From Acidimicrobiales bacterium (GTDB taxonomy: Bacteria > Actinomycetota > Acidimicrobiia > Acidimicrobiales > Poriferisodalaceae), in assembly GCA_041394185.1 (NCBI GenBank), contig JAWKIQ010000005.1:124001-188000 (forward strand): a stretch of DNA of 64,000 nt. Reading direction: 5' to 3'. Positions 42,613 to 51,470 of the stretch are shown here, piece after piece. Below the pieces are notes generated by a model. It was not told where the DNA came from, made no database searches, and saw only the letters and a list, made by a program, of their open reading frames with translations. The number at the start of each line of letters is the position of its first letter. Position 1 is the stretch's first letter. The translations under genes were made by a program, and so were the position numbers.

Positions 42613-43342
42613 TCAACGTGGCTGGGCGGCGGCGTACAAGCTGCGCACCTCTTCTGAGGTCAGCTCGCGCCACTGGCCTGGCTTGAGTTTGGGGTCGGTC
42701 AGGGGGCCTATACGCGTGCGCACCAGCCGCTTGACAGGATGACCGACCGACTCGCACATCCGCCTGACCTGGCGGTTGCGGCCTTCGTGGATGACCAGCT
42801 TCAGCAGGTCAGGGCCGGGCTGTGAGACCTTTGCCGGAGCGGTCATGCCGTCGTCGAGTTCGACGCCCTCGCGCAGACGCCGCAACCACACCCCTGGACG
42901 GCGTTCCCTCGACGTGGGCCAGATACTCCTTGTCGACGCCGAACGACGGGTGGGTCAGGCGATGGGTTAGGTCGCCGTCGTTGGTCATGATGATCAGACC
43001 TTCGGTTTCGAAGTCGAGGCGACCGACCGGAAAGACGCGAGGTTCGGCGGGAACCAGATCGACAACGGTCTTGCGACCCTCGGGATCGTTCGCGGTCGAC
43101 ACGACCTTGGCCGGCTTGTTCAAGAGCCGGTAGACCAGGTCGGGTTTCACAGGTACCCGGTTGCCGTCGATCTCGACCACGGCTGTCTCGAGATCGATGC
43201 GTTGGCCCAGGCTCGCGACGCCTCCATTGACGGTGACGCGCTCGGCGGCGATCAGGTCTTCGCAAACCCGCCGGCTGCCGATGCCCAACCGGGCCAGCAC
43301 CTTTTGAAGTCGCTCGCCCTGCGGATCGTGCGAATCGGTCAT
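42613..43342 (-). CDS. rluB: 23S rRNA pseudouridine synthase RluB-like, frameshifted
   Basis: A pseudouridine synthase of the RsuA/RluB family. An N-terminal S4 RNA-binding domain (RLQKVLARLGIGSRRVCEDLI) precedes the catalytic motif GRLDFETEGLIIMTNDGDL, whose Asp is the nucleophile, and the C-terminal EGRNRQVRRMCESVGHPV. The frame breaks in the C4 run at 42891-42894 (extra base); removing one base gives a normal 242-aa protein. ATG 43342 overlaps the scpB stop (ATGA). The gene is conserved and usually intact, so sequencing error is the most likely cause. Confidence 0.87.
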
Positions 43343-43974
43343 GTCCGGTGGCCGTCGAGGCCCTTGGTGACCGCCTCGCGAGCCGCTTGCTGCTCGTCGG
43401 GGGTACGAAGACCCTTCTCGAGGGCCTCCACGATGTCGCCCTCTGGCACGAACCCGCCCAGCGGCGGCAGGTCGTCTGGGGTGTCGAGGCCCAGCTTCTC
43501 GAGGAACAGGGCGGTGGTGCCGTACAGCACCGCCTGGCCCGGGCCGGCGTCGCGGCCGACCTCGGCGACATATCCCCTGGTCTCGAGCGAGCGCATGACG
43601 CCGTCGACGTTGACTCCCCGGATGGCGGCCACCTGGGCCCGCGAGATCGGCTGCTTGTAGGCCACGATGGCGAGGGTCTCCATCGCAGCGGCCGAGAGCC
43701 GTGCCGACTGTCCCTCCAGCACGAAGCGCTCTACGTATGCAACCTGCTCGGCCGACGTCTGATATCGGTAGCCGCCCGCCACCCGGGCGATCGTGAAACC
43801 CCTGCCCTGCTGGCGATACTCGGCGGCGAGATCGCGGCACATCTGCTCGACGGTGGCCGTCGACACCTCGAGCAACTGGGCCAACAGGTTGGGATCGACT
43901 GGCTGGTCTGCGGCGATGAGCACCGCCTCGAGAGCCGCCCGAATCTCGAGGGGCGGCTGATTGGGCATGTTCAT
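43339..43974 (-). CDS. scpB: Segregation and condensation protein B
   Basis: A 211-aa winged-helix subunit of the SMC-ScpA-ScpB condensin. It shows the typical start PLEIRAALEAVLIAADQPVD and core ARLSAAAMETLAIVAYKQPI, followed by SRAQVAAIRGVNVDGVM. ATG 43974 lies just after the scpA stop; in-frame ATGs at 43995 and 43968 are alternatives. It overlaps rluB by ATGA. Confidence 0.92.
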   Translation of the reverse strand: MNMPNQPPLEIRAALEAVLIAADQPVDPNLLAQLLEVSTATVEQMCRDLAAEYRQQGRGFTIARVAGGYRYQTSAEQVAYVERFVLEGQSARLSAAAMETLAIVAYKQPISRAQVAAIRGVNVDGVMRSLETRGYVAEVGRDAGPGQAVLYGTTALFLEKLGLDTPDDLPPLGGFVPEGDIVEALEKGLRTPDEQQAAREAVTKGLDGHRT

Positions 43975-43978
43975 GTGA

Positions 43979-44773
43979 CTATCCGCTGTAGACATCGACA
44001 TCGAACGATAGGTCGGCGGGGTCGTCATCGGACTTGCCGGTCCATTCGATTTCGAGGTCTCCGAAGTTGCGCACCTGGGCGAGCTCGACCAGCCCGGCTT
44101 TGAACAGCTCGAGCACAGCGAGGAACCTCACCACGATGTCGAGGCGGGCAACGAGGCTGTCGGTGAGGGTGCGAAACGTCACCCGGCCCAGTCTGGGCAA
44201 CTCGTCGGCGAGCTCGCGCACAGCATCGGTGACCGATACACGGATGGGTGCGATGTGATCGGTCTCCACCTTCGCTACAGGCTTTGGAGTGATAGCCCGT
44301 ACGAATGCCCGGCGCAGATCGTCTGGAACGACGTTGGCCAACAGATCGGGGGTGAGCTCGTGGAAACGCTCGTCTGGGCCCGCCACTCTGGGGAAACAAA
44401 GCGACGCGTCGTCGGCGATGGCTCGCATGGCCGCGGCCGCGTTCTTGAACGTCTTGCACTCGATGAGGCGCGCCAGAAGGAGATCTCGTTCCTCCCAAAG
44501 CATCAACTCGTCGTCGAGATCGATGTCGGCGGCCGACGGCAACAAACGGCGGGTCTTGAGCTCGACGAGGGTGGCGGCGATCAACAAGAACTCGGTGGCG
44601 ATCTCGAGGTCTAGTTCGGTGCTGGCCTCGGTCATCTTGTCGAGTTCGACCAGGTACGCGTCGACAACAGCCGAGAGCTGGATCTCGTACAGATCGACCT
44701 CTTCACGCAAGATCAGGTGAAGAAGCAGATCGAACGGTCCCTCGAAGACCTCTGTTTGGACCGCATACGGCAT
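43979..44773 (-). CDS. scpA: Segregation and condensation protein A
   Basis: The kleisin subunit (264 aa) that bridges SMC heads in chromosome condensation. It has the family start FEGPFDLLLHLILREEVDLYEI, a helical middle region (EIATEFLLIAATLVELKTRRLLP) and the C-terminal winged helix that binds SMC (LVARLDIVVRFLAVLELFKAG). It is the first gene of the operon running to plsC. The 84-base gap on its right is a divergent promoter region shared with the unknown gene at 44858. Confidence 0.94.
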   Translation of the reverse strand: MPYAVQTEVFEGPFDLLLHLILREEVDLYEIQLSAVVDAYLVELDKMTEASTELDLEIATEFLLIAATLVELKTRRLLPSAADIDLDDELMLWEERDLLLARLIECKTFKNAAAAMRAIADDASLCFPRVAGPDERFHELTPDLLANVVPDDLRRAFVRAITPKPVAKVETDHIAPIRVSVTDAVRELADELPRLGRVTFRTLTDSLVARLDIVVRFLAVLELFKAGLVELAQVRNFGDLEIEWTGKSDDDPADLSFDVDVYSG

Positions 44774-44857
44774 CGAAACACCCTATCTCCGCCCCAGGAC
44801 CGAATTCCACCCCTGTAATTAGGGCTGGCGGGCCGGCTGCATGGGACAGTGGATGGA

Positions 44858-45442
44858 ATGGTGCTCGACCGGTTCCGAAAGCCCTTCCCAGCCGACCAAC
44901 GACTGAACGCCACAAACGAGACCGCTCAGGCGTGGGACCGCATCATACGCGCCGATCGCGCAATAGCGGTCTTCAGGGTTCAGGCGCGCCTGGCCCGAAA
45001 GGCGGTTGCCCGCATCGCCGGCCGAGATGGACCGCCCGAGCGCCTCGAGAGGCACAGCCAGGTGACCGACTTCGAGTGGGCGGGTCAGGCGAAGATGGTG
45101 GTGGCAAAGACCTCACCAGGGCTGAGGGCAGGTCAGCCCCTGCACCGCAAGCTCTTGAAGACCGAGTTCGTCACCGGATTCCCCGACGGCTGGCTGCGCA
45201 TGTCGACCGTCGAGGTCCTTTGGCAGCCGACACCGGAGGGGCCCGGGCGATCAAGCACCTCCGTCGATGTGGCCCGAATGCCCGCAACAGACATCGTCGA
45301 CATCGAGCTGGTCGATCTGGGCCGCCACGGAGCCGGCATGACCATCACCGGCACCCACGACGACCAGCTCTGGCTGTTGGTGCCCGACCGCAAGAAACTG
45401 GACGTCATGGCCGCCTCACTTCGCTACGGTGACGCCTCATGA
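44858..45442 (+). CDS. Protein of unknown function upstream of trpS
   Basis: A 194-aa soluble protein from ATG 44858, preceded by GGATGGA. I do not recognise the family. The first ~70 residues are helical and basic. The rest looks like alternating strands (WLRMSTVEVLWQPTPEG, then DIVDIELVDLGRHGAGMTITG and DQLWLLVPDRKKLDVM). Its end overlaps trpS by four bases (ATGA), so both are translated together. It has no signal peptide or membrane segment. Confidence 0.65.
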   Translation: MVLDRFRKPFPADQRLNATNETAQAWDRIIRADRAIAVFRVQARLARKAVARIAGRDGPPERLERHSQVTDFEWAGQAKMVVAKTSPGLRAGQPLHRKLLKTEFVTGFPDGWLRMSTVEVLWQPTPEGPGRSSTSVDVARMPATDIVDIELVDLGRHGAGMTITGTHDDQLWLLVPDRKKLDVMAASLRYGDAS

Positions 45443-46428
45443 CTCGAGTGTTCTCTGGCATACAACCAACGGGCGAAATGCATCTGGGCAACTATCTCGG
45501 GGCCGTTCGCCAGTGGGTGGTCGATCAGCACGTTCACGACTCGATCTTCTGCGCCGTCGACCTTCACGCAGTGACCACCCAGCAAGACCCGGCCGAGCTT
45601 CGTACCAAGACGCTCGAGACCGTCGCCGGCCTCATTGCAGCCGGCCTCGACCCCGAGGTCTGCATCCTGTTCGTCCAGAGCCACGTGCACGAGCACACCG
45701 ACCTGGCTTGGCTGCTCGAGTGCACCGTGTCGTTCGGCGAACTCAGCCGCATGACCCAGTTCAAGGACAAGTCGGCTCGCCAGTCGGGCGACTTCGTATC
45801 GGCCGGCCTGTTCACCTACCCGGCTTTGATGGCCGCCGACATCCTGCTCTACGACACCAACTTCGTGCCGGTGGGCGACGACCAGCGCCAACACCTCGAG
45901 CTGGCGCGCGACGTCGCCATTCGATTCAACTCGAGATACGGCGACACGTTCGTGGTGCCCGAGGCCACAATCCCCAAGACCGCAGCGCGGGTCATGGACC
46001 TCCAGGCCCCCGAGAACAAGATGTCCAAGTCTGCAGACACCATGGCCGGATGTGTGCTGGTGTTCGAGGAACCTTCGGCCATCACCAAGAAGTTCAAGCG
46101 GGCGGTCACCGACTCTGACACCGAGGTGCGCTTCGACCCCGAGACCAAGCCGGGCGTCTCCAACCTGCTGTCGATCCTGGCGGCCGCCACCGGCACCGAA
46201 CCCCAGGCCGCAGCCGCCGAATACACGCGTTACGGAGACCTCAAGGTCGCAACCGCCGACGCCGTCGTGGCCGTGCTCGAACCGATACAGGCTCGACGGG
46301 CCGAGCTGCTGGCCGACCCTGCCGAGCTCTCTCGGCTCATCGAGATCGGCGCTGCGAAGGCCCAAGAGGTCGCCGCCGGGGCGATGGACCGGGCACGCGA
46401 CGCCATGGGTTTCCTTCCCCGGGGCTGA
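45439..46428 (+). CDS. trpS: Tryptophanyl-tRNA synthetase
   Basis: A 329-aa class I aminoacyl-tRNA synthetase that charges tRNA-Trp. Signature sequences are GIQPTGEMHLGNYLGAV (HIGH-type HLGN) and NKMSKS. FVPVGDDQRQHLELARDVA is the conserved tryptophan-site region. The length is normal. It is coupled to the unknown gene before it and followed 11 bases later by the DUF1704 gene. Confidence 0.97.
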   Translation: MTRVFSGIQPTGEMHLGNYLGAVRQWVVDQHVHDSIFCAVDLHAVTTQQDPAELRTKTLETVAGLIAAGLDPEVCILFVQSHVHEHTDLAWLLECTVSFGELSRMTQFKDKSARQSGDFVSAGLFTYPALMAADILLYDTNFVPVGDDQRQHLELARDVAIRFNSRYGDTFVVPEATIPKTAARVMDLQAPENKMSKSADTMAGCVLVFEEPSAITKKFKRAVTDSDTEVRFDPETKPGVSNLLSILAAATGTEPQAAAAEYTRYGDLKVATADAVVAVLEPIQARRAELLADPAELSRLIEIGAAKAQEVAAGAMDRARDAMGFLPRG

Positions 46429-46439
46429 ACAAGACGGCG

Positions 46440-47723
46440 ATGGACCCCACCGAGGTTCCGCTCGAGACCATCAGAGAACTCTCGGATGCTCTGGTCGAGC
46501 TTCAGAGGCCAATCCGGGTGTTGGACGCGGTGGCGTGGGACGACTCGGTGCGGGCCAGGTTCTTCGCCGCTGGGGCCGGCTCTCAACCCCAGGTAGACCG
46601 CGACTACTACCTGCAGAACCGGGCTCTGGGGTTCGACCCGCAATCCCAGATCGCCGGATTCGAGGCACTGAGGGCGCGCATCACGAACCAGATGGGCGAT
46701 TCAGCGGTGGGTTCGCTGATGACCAGCCGGGTCGACGAGTACATGACGGTCATCGAGATGCTGGGCGCTCGTGGAACCACGGCCTTCACTCCCCTGTCGA
46801 CCGGGTTGTACGGCGGCGTCAACGACCTGACGCACCCCGGTGGCCCCTCCCTGCTCGAACTCGGCGAGATCATGGACGACGCCCTCACCAGCATCGCCGA
46901 CGGACCTTGGGAAGCCCCCGAAGGGCGCAGCTTCGACGCGTCGGTGGCCGTCAAGATCCTGGGCCGGCGCCTGTCCTCGGTCTGGGGAGACGAACAGATA
47001 AGCGTGATCCTCGACGACGGCATCGTCGCCGACGCGGCTGCGGGCTCCGATTACATCAAGCTGCGGGCCGACGCCGAGTTCACAGACCGAGACCTGCGGG
47101 TGCTCGAGGTTCACGAAGGGTGGGTGCACGTGGCCACCTCGCTGAACGGCCGGCGCCAGCCGTGGTGCACGTTCCTGGGCAAGGGAACCCCGTCCACCAC
47201 GGTCACCCAGGAGGGGCTGGCCGTTTTCTCCGAGATAACCACCCTTTCGTCTACCCCCAGCCGCCTCGCCAAGATCACGCGACGCATGCACGCCATCGGC
47301 ATGGCGGCCTCGGGGGCGACCTTCCTCGACGTCTATCGATGGTTCATCGACGAGGGCCTCGACGACGCCAACGCTTGGACCTCGGCTGTGCGCGTGTTCA
47401 GGGGCAGCACCCCCACCGGCGGCCCCTTCACCAAGGACCTGGTCTACATCCGCGGCTTTCTCGAGGTCTACGACGCGATGCGCCTCGCAGTCAGGAAAGG
47501 TCTGCTCGACCGGCTGCCGCTGTTGTGGGTGGGCAAGCTGGCCATCCGCGAGCTGGGCCTCTTCTCGCGGCTAACCGAACAAGGTGTGGTCGCCAGGCCG
47601 GCGATCCTGCCGCCCAACGTCTCCGATGTTTCGGCGCTGGCCGCGTGGCTGGCCTTCTCGAACCTGCTGAACCGGATAGACCTGGCTGCGATGGAGGTCG
47701 AACTCGGCTCGGCTCTCGACTGA
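46440..47723 (+). CDS. DUF1704 putative zinc carboxypeptidase (QEGLA-motif, MATCAP-like)
   Basis: A 427-aa protein of the DUF1704 family, once named flavohemoglobin expression-modulating QEGLA protein. It has HEGWVH (His225, Glu226, His230) and TQEGLAVFSE (Glu258), the zinc site of the family that includes the eukaryotic tubulin-tyrosine carboxypeptidase MATCAP. In bacteria the substrate is unknown. N-terminal ~100 residues are helical, and DYYLQNRALGFDP is a conserved-looking block. It follows trpS closely on the same strand, so co-expression is likely. Confidence 0.82.
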   Translation: MDPTEVPLETIRELSDALVELQRPIRVLDAVAWDDSVRARFFAAGAGSQPQVDRDYYLQNRALGFDPQSQIAGFEALRARITNQMGDSAVGSLMTSRVDEYMTVIEMLGARGTTAFTPLSTGLYGGVNDLTHPGGPSLLELGEIMDDALTSIADGPWEAPEGRSFDASVAVKILGRRLSSVWGDEQISVILDDGIVADAAAGSDYIKLRADAEFTDRDLRVLEVHEGWVHVATSLNGRRQPWCTFLGKGTPSTTVTQEGLAVFSEITTLSSTPSRLAKITRRMHAIGMAASGATFLDVYRWFIDEGLDDANAWTSAVRVFRGSTPTGGPFTKDLVYIRGFLEVYDAMRLAVRKGLLDRLPLLWVGKLAIRELGLFSRLTEQGVVARPAILPPNVSDVSALAAWLAFSNLLNRIDLAAMEVELGSALD

Positions 47724-47751
47724 CCTGGTCGCCGGCCCGGCCGCTCAGGTC
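47722..47751. terminator. Weak bidirectional terminator candidate
   Basis: GACCTG (47722-47727) and CAGGTC (47746-47751) flank a GC-rich centre with its own GGCC pairing, exactly where the DUF1704 and enoyl-CoA hydratase genes converge. No T-run is present, and both arms overlap coding ends. Confidence 0.25.
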
Positions 47752-48521
47752 GATTTCGGAATCCAGCTAGCGGGTCGCTTTTCGAGGTACGCAGCCATGC
47801 CCTCGCGTGCCTCATCGCTGCGGAACATCTCGGCGCTTCGCCGCGACATGAGTTCGAATGCGTCGGCGACCGGCATCGGAGGCACCTGGGCGATTATCTC
47901 CTTGGCCGCGGCCAGAGCGGCGGGGCCGCCAGCCAGCAGATCGGCGACGACCTCGTCGACCGCAGCGTCCAGTTGGTCGGCCGGCACGGCCGCATTGATC
48001 AGGCCCATTCGCACCGCCTCGGGGGCCAGGAACCGGTTGCCGCGCAAGATGGCGGCTCTGGCGTCCGCAGGCCGCATCTTCGGCAGGCACACCACGGCGA
48101 TCATCGCCGGGGCCACGCCGATCCTCACCTCGGTGAAGCCCATCTTGGCCGTGTCGATCGCAATGGAGATGTCCACGGACGCCGCTATGCCCATACCGCC
48201 TGCGACACAGTGGCCATTGATCTTGCCGACATAGGGTTTTGGCGAGTTCAGAAACCGGCCGAACAGGTCCGAAGCCTCAACCTGGCGGACCGGCTCTTCG
48301 CTGGCCGACCGGCCAGATCTCTGCGCCAGGTTGGCCCCGGCGCAGAAAGTGTTCCCCGAGTTGGTCAGCACAATTACCCGCACCGAATCGTCGGCCTCGG
48401 CCGCGTCGCAGGCGTCCATCAACTCGGCCAGGAGCTGCGGCGTCAACGAGTTCTTACGCTCGACGTCGTCGAGGCTGATCGTGCAGACGCCCCCGCTGGT
48501 CTTGCTGCTGACGATGCTCAT
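47745..48521 (-). CDS. Enoyl-CoA hydratase/isomerase family protein
   Basis: A 258-aa crotonase-fold protein acting on acyl-CoA thioesters. Oxyanion-hole regions are FCAGANLAQRS and KINGHCVAGGMGIAASVDISIA. The catalytic-Glu region reads FTEVRIGVAPAMIAVV, in which one canonical Glu is present (TEVRIG) and the second is replaced, so hydratase activity is likely but not certain. ATG 48521 begins MSIVSSKTSGGVCTISL, the family start. It is the last gene of the minus-strand series. Confidence 0.87.
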   Translation of the reverse strand: MSIVSSKTSGGVCTISLDDVERKNSLTPQLLAELMDACDAAEADDSVRVIVLTNSGNTFCAGANLAQRSGRSASEEPVRQVEASDLFGRFLNSPKPYVGKINGHCVAGGMGIAASVDISIAIDTAKMGFTEVRIGVAPAMIAVVCLPKMRPADARAAILRGNRFLAPEAVRMGLINAAVPADQLDAAVDEVVADLLAGGPAALAAAKEIIAQVPPMPVADAFELMSRRSAEMFRSDEAREGMAAYLEKRPASWIPKST

Positions 48522-48566
48522 CGGCTGCCCCTCCCAACCCCGTCGGGGCAACCTACCTCAGAGCGC

Positions 48567-48899
48567 CTACGCCAGTTCGAATCGCACCAGCGAACCGCCG
48601 TTGGGCAGTTTCGACACGCGGGCAGTCGCATTGTGGCGCCGGCCCGCTGTCCACACCTGAGCCTCGGGGTTGGCTTCGAGGTTCATGACCCACTGGCTGT
48701 TGGGCCGCACGGTCGACGCGACCACCGCGTCGCCCAGACGCACACCGAGCAACGGAACCCTCCTGGGCAACCCGCTCTTGCGGCCGATGGTCTGCACCAC
48801 GACCGCTCCAGGGCCCAGGCACGAGCTGCCGATGCCGGTCTTCACCGCGGGCTCTACCAGGCTGTTCAGCGTCCTGAAGAACGTTCGCTGATCGATCAT
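48567..48899 (-). CDS. Small deazaflavin-dependent nitroreductase (DDN/DUF385-like)
   Basis: A 110-aa protein of the split-barrel DDN family, which uses reduced F420 in actinobacteria. The sequence VVVQTIGRKSGLPRRVPLLGV is the family hallmark for cofactor phosphate binding. WVMNLEANPEAQVWTAGR near the C-terminus is also typical. It is shorter than many relatives, lacking extra N-terminal helices. ATG 48899 is chosen because homology begins there. Confidence 0.78.
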   Translation of the reverse strand: MIDQRTFFRTLNSLVEPAVKTGIGSSCLGPGAVVVQTIGRKSGLPRRVPLLGVRLGDAVVASTVRPNSQWVMNLEANPEAQVWTAGRRHNATARVSKLPNGGSLVRFELA

Positions 48900-48961
48900 C
48901 GGTCGAAGCGTACTGATCCGGCGCCCCGATAGGGGCGCTGGGGACAGACACTTCGGGAGGG

Positions 48962-49627
48962 TCAGGTGGCGAGGGAGACGCTGACGCCCAGGTGCAACGC
49001 AGCGCCTATCAGCACGGCCAGGTGCCAGGTCTCGTGAAAACCGAAGGTCGAGGGCCACGGGTCTGGCCTGCGAGCTATCAACACCAACCCGCCGAGCAGA
49101 TAGACGGCGCCGCCAGCCACGATCACACCCACCGTGGCCCAGCCCATCGACGACACCATCCACGGCAGCAACACCACCGCAGCACCCGCCAGGGTTGCGT
49201 ACATCCAGCTGTGCATGCGCTCTTGCCCCAGCTCGAGTCGACGCAACTTGATGCTCATCGAGTTGATGGCAACCGCCCACACCACCACCAGGGCTGGCAG
49301 GCCCAGCCAGGGTTCCAGCGCCAGGGTCAGAACCGGCGTGTACGACCCCGCGATGAGGCCGTAGATGGCCGCGTGGTCGAGCCGCCTCGCCAGGCGTCGC
49401 ACCCGATCGTCAGGAGCGTGCCGGTGATAGAACGCGCTGGTGCACAGCAACACCAGCAAGGTCACCAGGTGAACTGTCAACGCCGCGGTGGCCAGGGGTC
49501 CGTCGGCGGCGATCGCCAGCGGCACACAAACCAGCGCCACCGCTACGGCTGCGGCCTCGTGCAGCAGACCACGAAGCGCGGGTGGTTCGGTTCGCGCCCT
49601 CAGCAGATTCGACCTGCGACCGCTCAT
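48962..49627 (-). CDS. Hemolysin III family (PAQR) membrane protein
   Basis: A 221-aa seven-segment membrane protein of the HlyIII/PAQR family. Conserved residues are the Glu of LLHEAAAVAVA, SAFYHR followed by LDHAAIYGLIAGSYTP, and the C-terminal FHETWHLAVLIGAALH, which supply the zinc-binding histidines in animal relatives. Bacterial members have no firm function beyond links to membrane homeostasis. Its start overlaps the sugar-dehydrogenase stop by ATGA. Confidence 0.87.
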   Translation of the reverse strand: MSGRRSNLLRARTEPPALRGLLHEAAAVAVALVCVPLAIAADGPLATAALTVHLVTLLVLLCTSAFYHRHAPDDRVRRLARRLDHAAIYGLIAGSYTPVLTLALEPWLGLPALVVVWAVAINSMSIKLRRLELGQERMHSWMYATLAGAAVVLLPWMVSSMGWATVGVIVAGGAVYLLGGLVLIARRPDPWPSTFGFHETWHLAVLIGAALHLGVSVSLAT

Positions 49628-50919
49628 ATTCCTCGCAGATCCATGCGCACCATCTCGCCCCAGATGACCAGACCGTACAACCGGTCATCAGAGCCGATGT
49701 TCAACGAAACCAGCCCGGGCACCCGGGGACGGCGCACCTCCACCCCACCATCGCCGAGGATCATGACCACCCCGCCAAGGTCACCGAACACCACAGCCCC
49801 GTCGAGCGCCCCATAAGCCTGGCCGCGCAGCACCACGCCACCGATCGACGCATATCCGATGTCGCGACCCCACTCGTGGACGGGAGGAACCACCTCCGAG
49901 ACACCGCGGTTGCGGATGCGTCGCGTCCCCTCGTACTCGTTCCAGCCAAAGTCGCGAACAGCGCCCGCGGCCGAGACGACGTTCAGTTCCTCGGTGGTCG
50001 AGTTGCCCACGTCGCCCACCCACAGGTCGCCCGTGGCCACATCCAGGAAGATCCGCCACGGATTGCGGAACCCATAGGCCCAGATCTCGTCCGCTATCTC
50101 GTCGACACCGACGAACGGGTTGTCGCCCGGTACGTCATAGCCCGCAGCGTCGGTGCGAGGTGTCACCCGCAGCACGGTTCCCAGGAAGTTGGTGGTGTCG
50201 CGGGCGTCGTTGCCGTTGGAAGCCCCGCCGTCGCCGATGCCCACGAACAGCGTTCCGTCGGGGGCGAACGCCATGCCTCCCCCGTTGTGGCCGGGGCCGG
50301 GCTGCGACTGGCCCAGCACAAACCGCTCGGAAGCCTCTTCGGCCACACCGTCCGAAAGCTCCCACGACGCCACCACGTTGGCTCCATCGCGATCGGTGAA
50401 GTGGACGAACATACGGCCGTCGACCGGGTTGAACGCGATGCCCAACACCCCCGTCTCCGACGACCCACCCTCGAGGACCGACGTGCGCGAGGACAGGTCC
50501 AGAACCATGACGGGTTCGCCCCCAACGGCTGGATCGAACCGCCACACCGGGCCCAACTGACCCACGACATAGAAAGCGCCATCGGGTCCGACCGCCGCCC
50601 CTGTCGGAAAGCTGAACTCGGCGACGGTCACAGCATCGAACTCGACGCCCGACAGTGCCTCCACGGGCGGCAAAGGCGCGGGCACCGTGGTGGTGGTCGT
50701 CGTCGTAGTAGTGGTCGTGGTCGCATCGGTGACGGCGCCGGTGGTGGCGGTGCCTGCCGGCACCGTCGTCGACGAGACCACGGTCGTCACCGAAGAGGTC
50801 GTGGTCTGCAACACCGAAGGCGGGGTGACCGTGGGCTCCGCATCGTCTGAACAGCCCGCCAACAGGGCCACCATCAGCAACACAACGGCCCCCATCGACC
50901 ACCGGAAGAACCCGCTCAA
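49624..50919 (-). CDS. PQQ-type glucose/sorbosone dehydrogenase-like lipoprotein
   Basis: A 431-aa secreted lipoprotein. The signal peptide ends in the lipobox LLAGC. A Thr/Ser-rich spacer with twelve consecutive Thr follows, then a six-bladed beta-propeller of the glucose/sorbosone dehydrogenase family (FPTGAAVGPDGAFYVVGQLG, PGPGHNGGGMAFAPDGTLFV, WAYGFRNPWRIF). Members oxidise sugars with PQQ or bind them. The start TTG 50919 overlaps the stop of the HD gene and gives a positive n-region (GFFRWS); ATG 50895 is an alternative. Confidence 0.83.
   Translation of the reverse strand: MSGFFRWSMGAVVLLMVALLAGCSDDAEPTVTPPSVLQTTTSSVTTVVSSTTVPAGTATTGAVTDATTTTTTTTTTTTVPAPLPPVEALSGVEFDAVTVAEFSFPTGAAVGPDGAFYVVGQLGPVWRFDPAVGGEPVMVLDLSSRTSVLEGGSSETGVLGIAFNPVDGRMFVHFTDRDGANVVASWELSDGVAEEASERFVLGQSQPGPGHNGGGMAFAPDGTLFVGIGDGGASNGNDARDTTNFLGTVLRVTPRTDAAGYDVPGDNPFVGVDEIADEIWAYGFRNPWRIFLDVATGDLWVGDVGNSTTEELNVVSAAGAVRDFGWNEYEGTRRIRNRGVSEVVPPVHEWGRDIGYASIGGVVLRGQAYGALDGAVVFGDLGGVVMILGDGGVEVRRPRVPGLVSLNIGSDDRLYGLVIWGEMVRMDLRGI
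50686..50721 (-). repeat. Poly-threonine codon run
   Basis: Twelve consecutive Thr codons (a mix of ACC, ACG and ACT) in the lipoprotein spacer. On the plus strand it reads as GTG/GTC/GTA repeats. It probably forms an extended, possibly glycosylated linker between the lipid anchor and the propeller. Confidence 0.8.
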
Positions 50920-51470
50920 CTGCGAGCCACTCCGCCGTCGACTCCCGACATGGCCCGATCGTCGGCGGCCCTCAGCGCCAGACCCTCGACCGGGGGCACC
51001 GTCCACCTGGACCTGTCCAGGTGATGTTCCCGTGCCCAGGCCCGCACCCTGGGGTCGCTGCCGACCGAACCCAGCAACACAGCGCCCATCTCGGTGTAGC
51101 GAAGATGGGCGCCGACGCGTCCGGCCCAGCCGGGTGCGCCCGCCAGCTTCTCCACGAAACGGTCGGGCATCACGGGTTCGAGCACAGCTGCCACCACGCG
51201 GCCCGCCACACCAACCCCAGACTCGACCTTGCCCACATCGTGCAGCAAAGCAGCCGCCACCACCCACGAACGCTCGGACAACTCCAGCTCGGCGGCAACA
51301 TCACGGGCTACAGCGATCGAGTGAACCTGGTCGTGGGTCCTCATCTTCTCGAACAACGCAAACTCGGGGCCAGACAACGCCGAACGCGCCCAATCGAGAT
51401 CGACCGGATCGACCTCTACCGACTTCAACGACCAGAAAAACCGCCTAGCCAGGTGCTCGACCCGGCTCAC
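50916..51470 (-). CDS. HD-domain phosphohydrolase-like protein
   Basis: A 184-aa HD-domain protein. Metal ligands are visible as His in QVHSIAVARDV, LLHDVGKVES (HD), His in HLRYTEMGAVLL and AREHHLDRS. The order fits the basic HD fold used by nucleotide phosphohydrolases. The substrate is unknown. GTG 51470 is chosen because it overlaps the M50 protease stop (GTGA) and the earlier codons lie inside that gene. Its own stop overlaps the lipoprotein start. Confidence 0.8.
   Translation of the reverse strand: MSRVEHLARRFFWSLKSVEVDPVDLDWARSALSGPEFALFEKMRTHDQVHSIAVARDVAAELELSERSWVVAAALLHDVGKVESGVGVAGRVVAAVLEPVMPDRFVEKLAGAPGWAGRVGAHLRYTEMGAVLLGSVGSDPRVRAWAREHHLDRSRWTVPPVEGLALRAADDRAMSGVDGGVARS

Noticed and set aside
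50686..50721. Poly-Thr repeat as a phase-variable tract
   Set aside because: Codons are mixed (ACC, ACG, ACT), so it is not a simple repeat prone to slippage, and changes in units of three would keep the frame.
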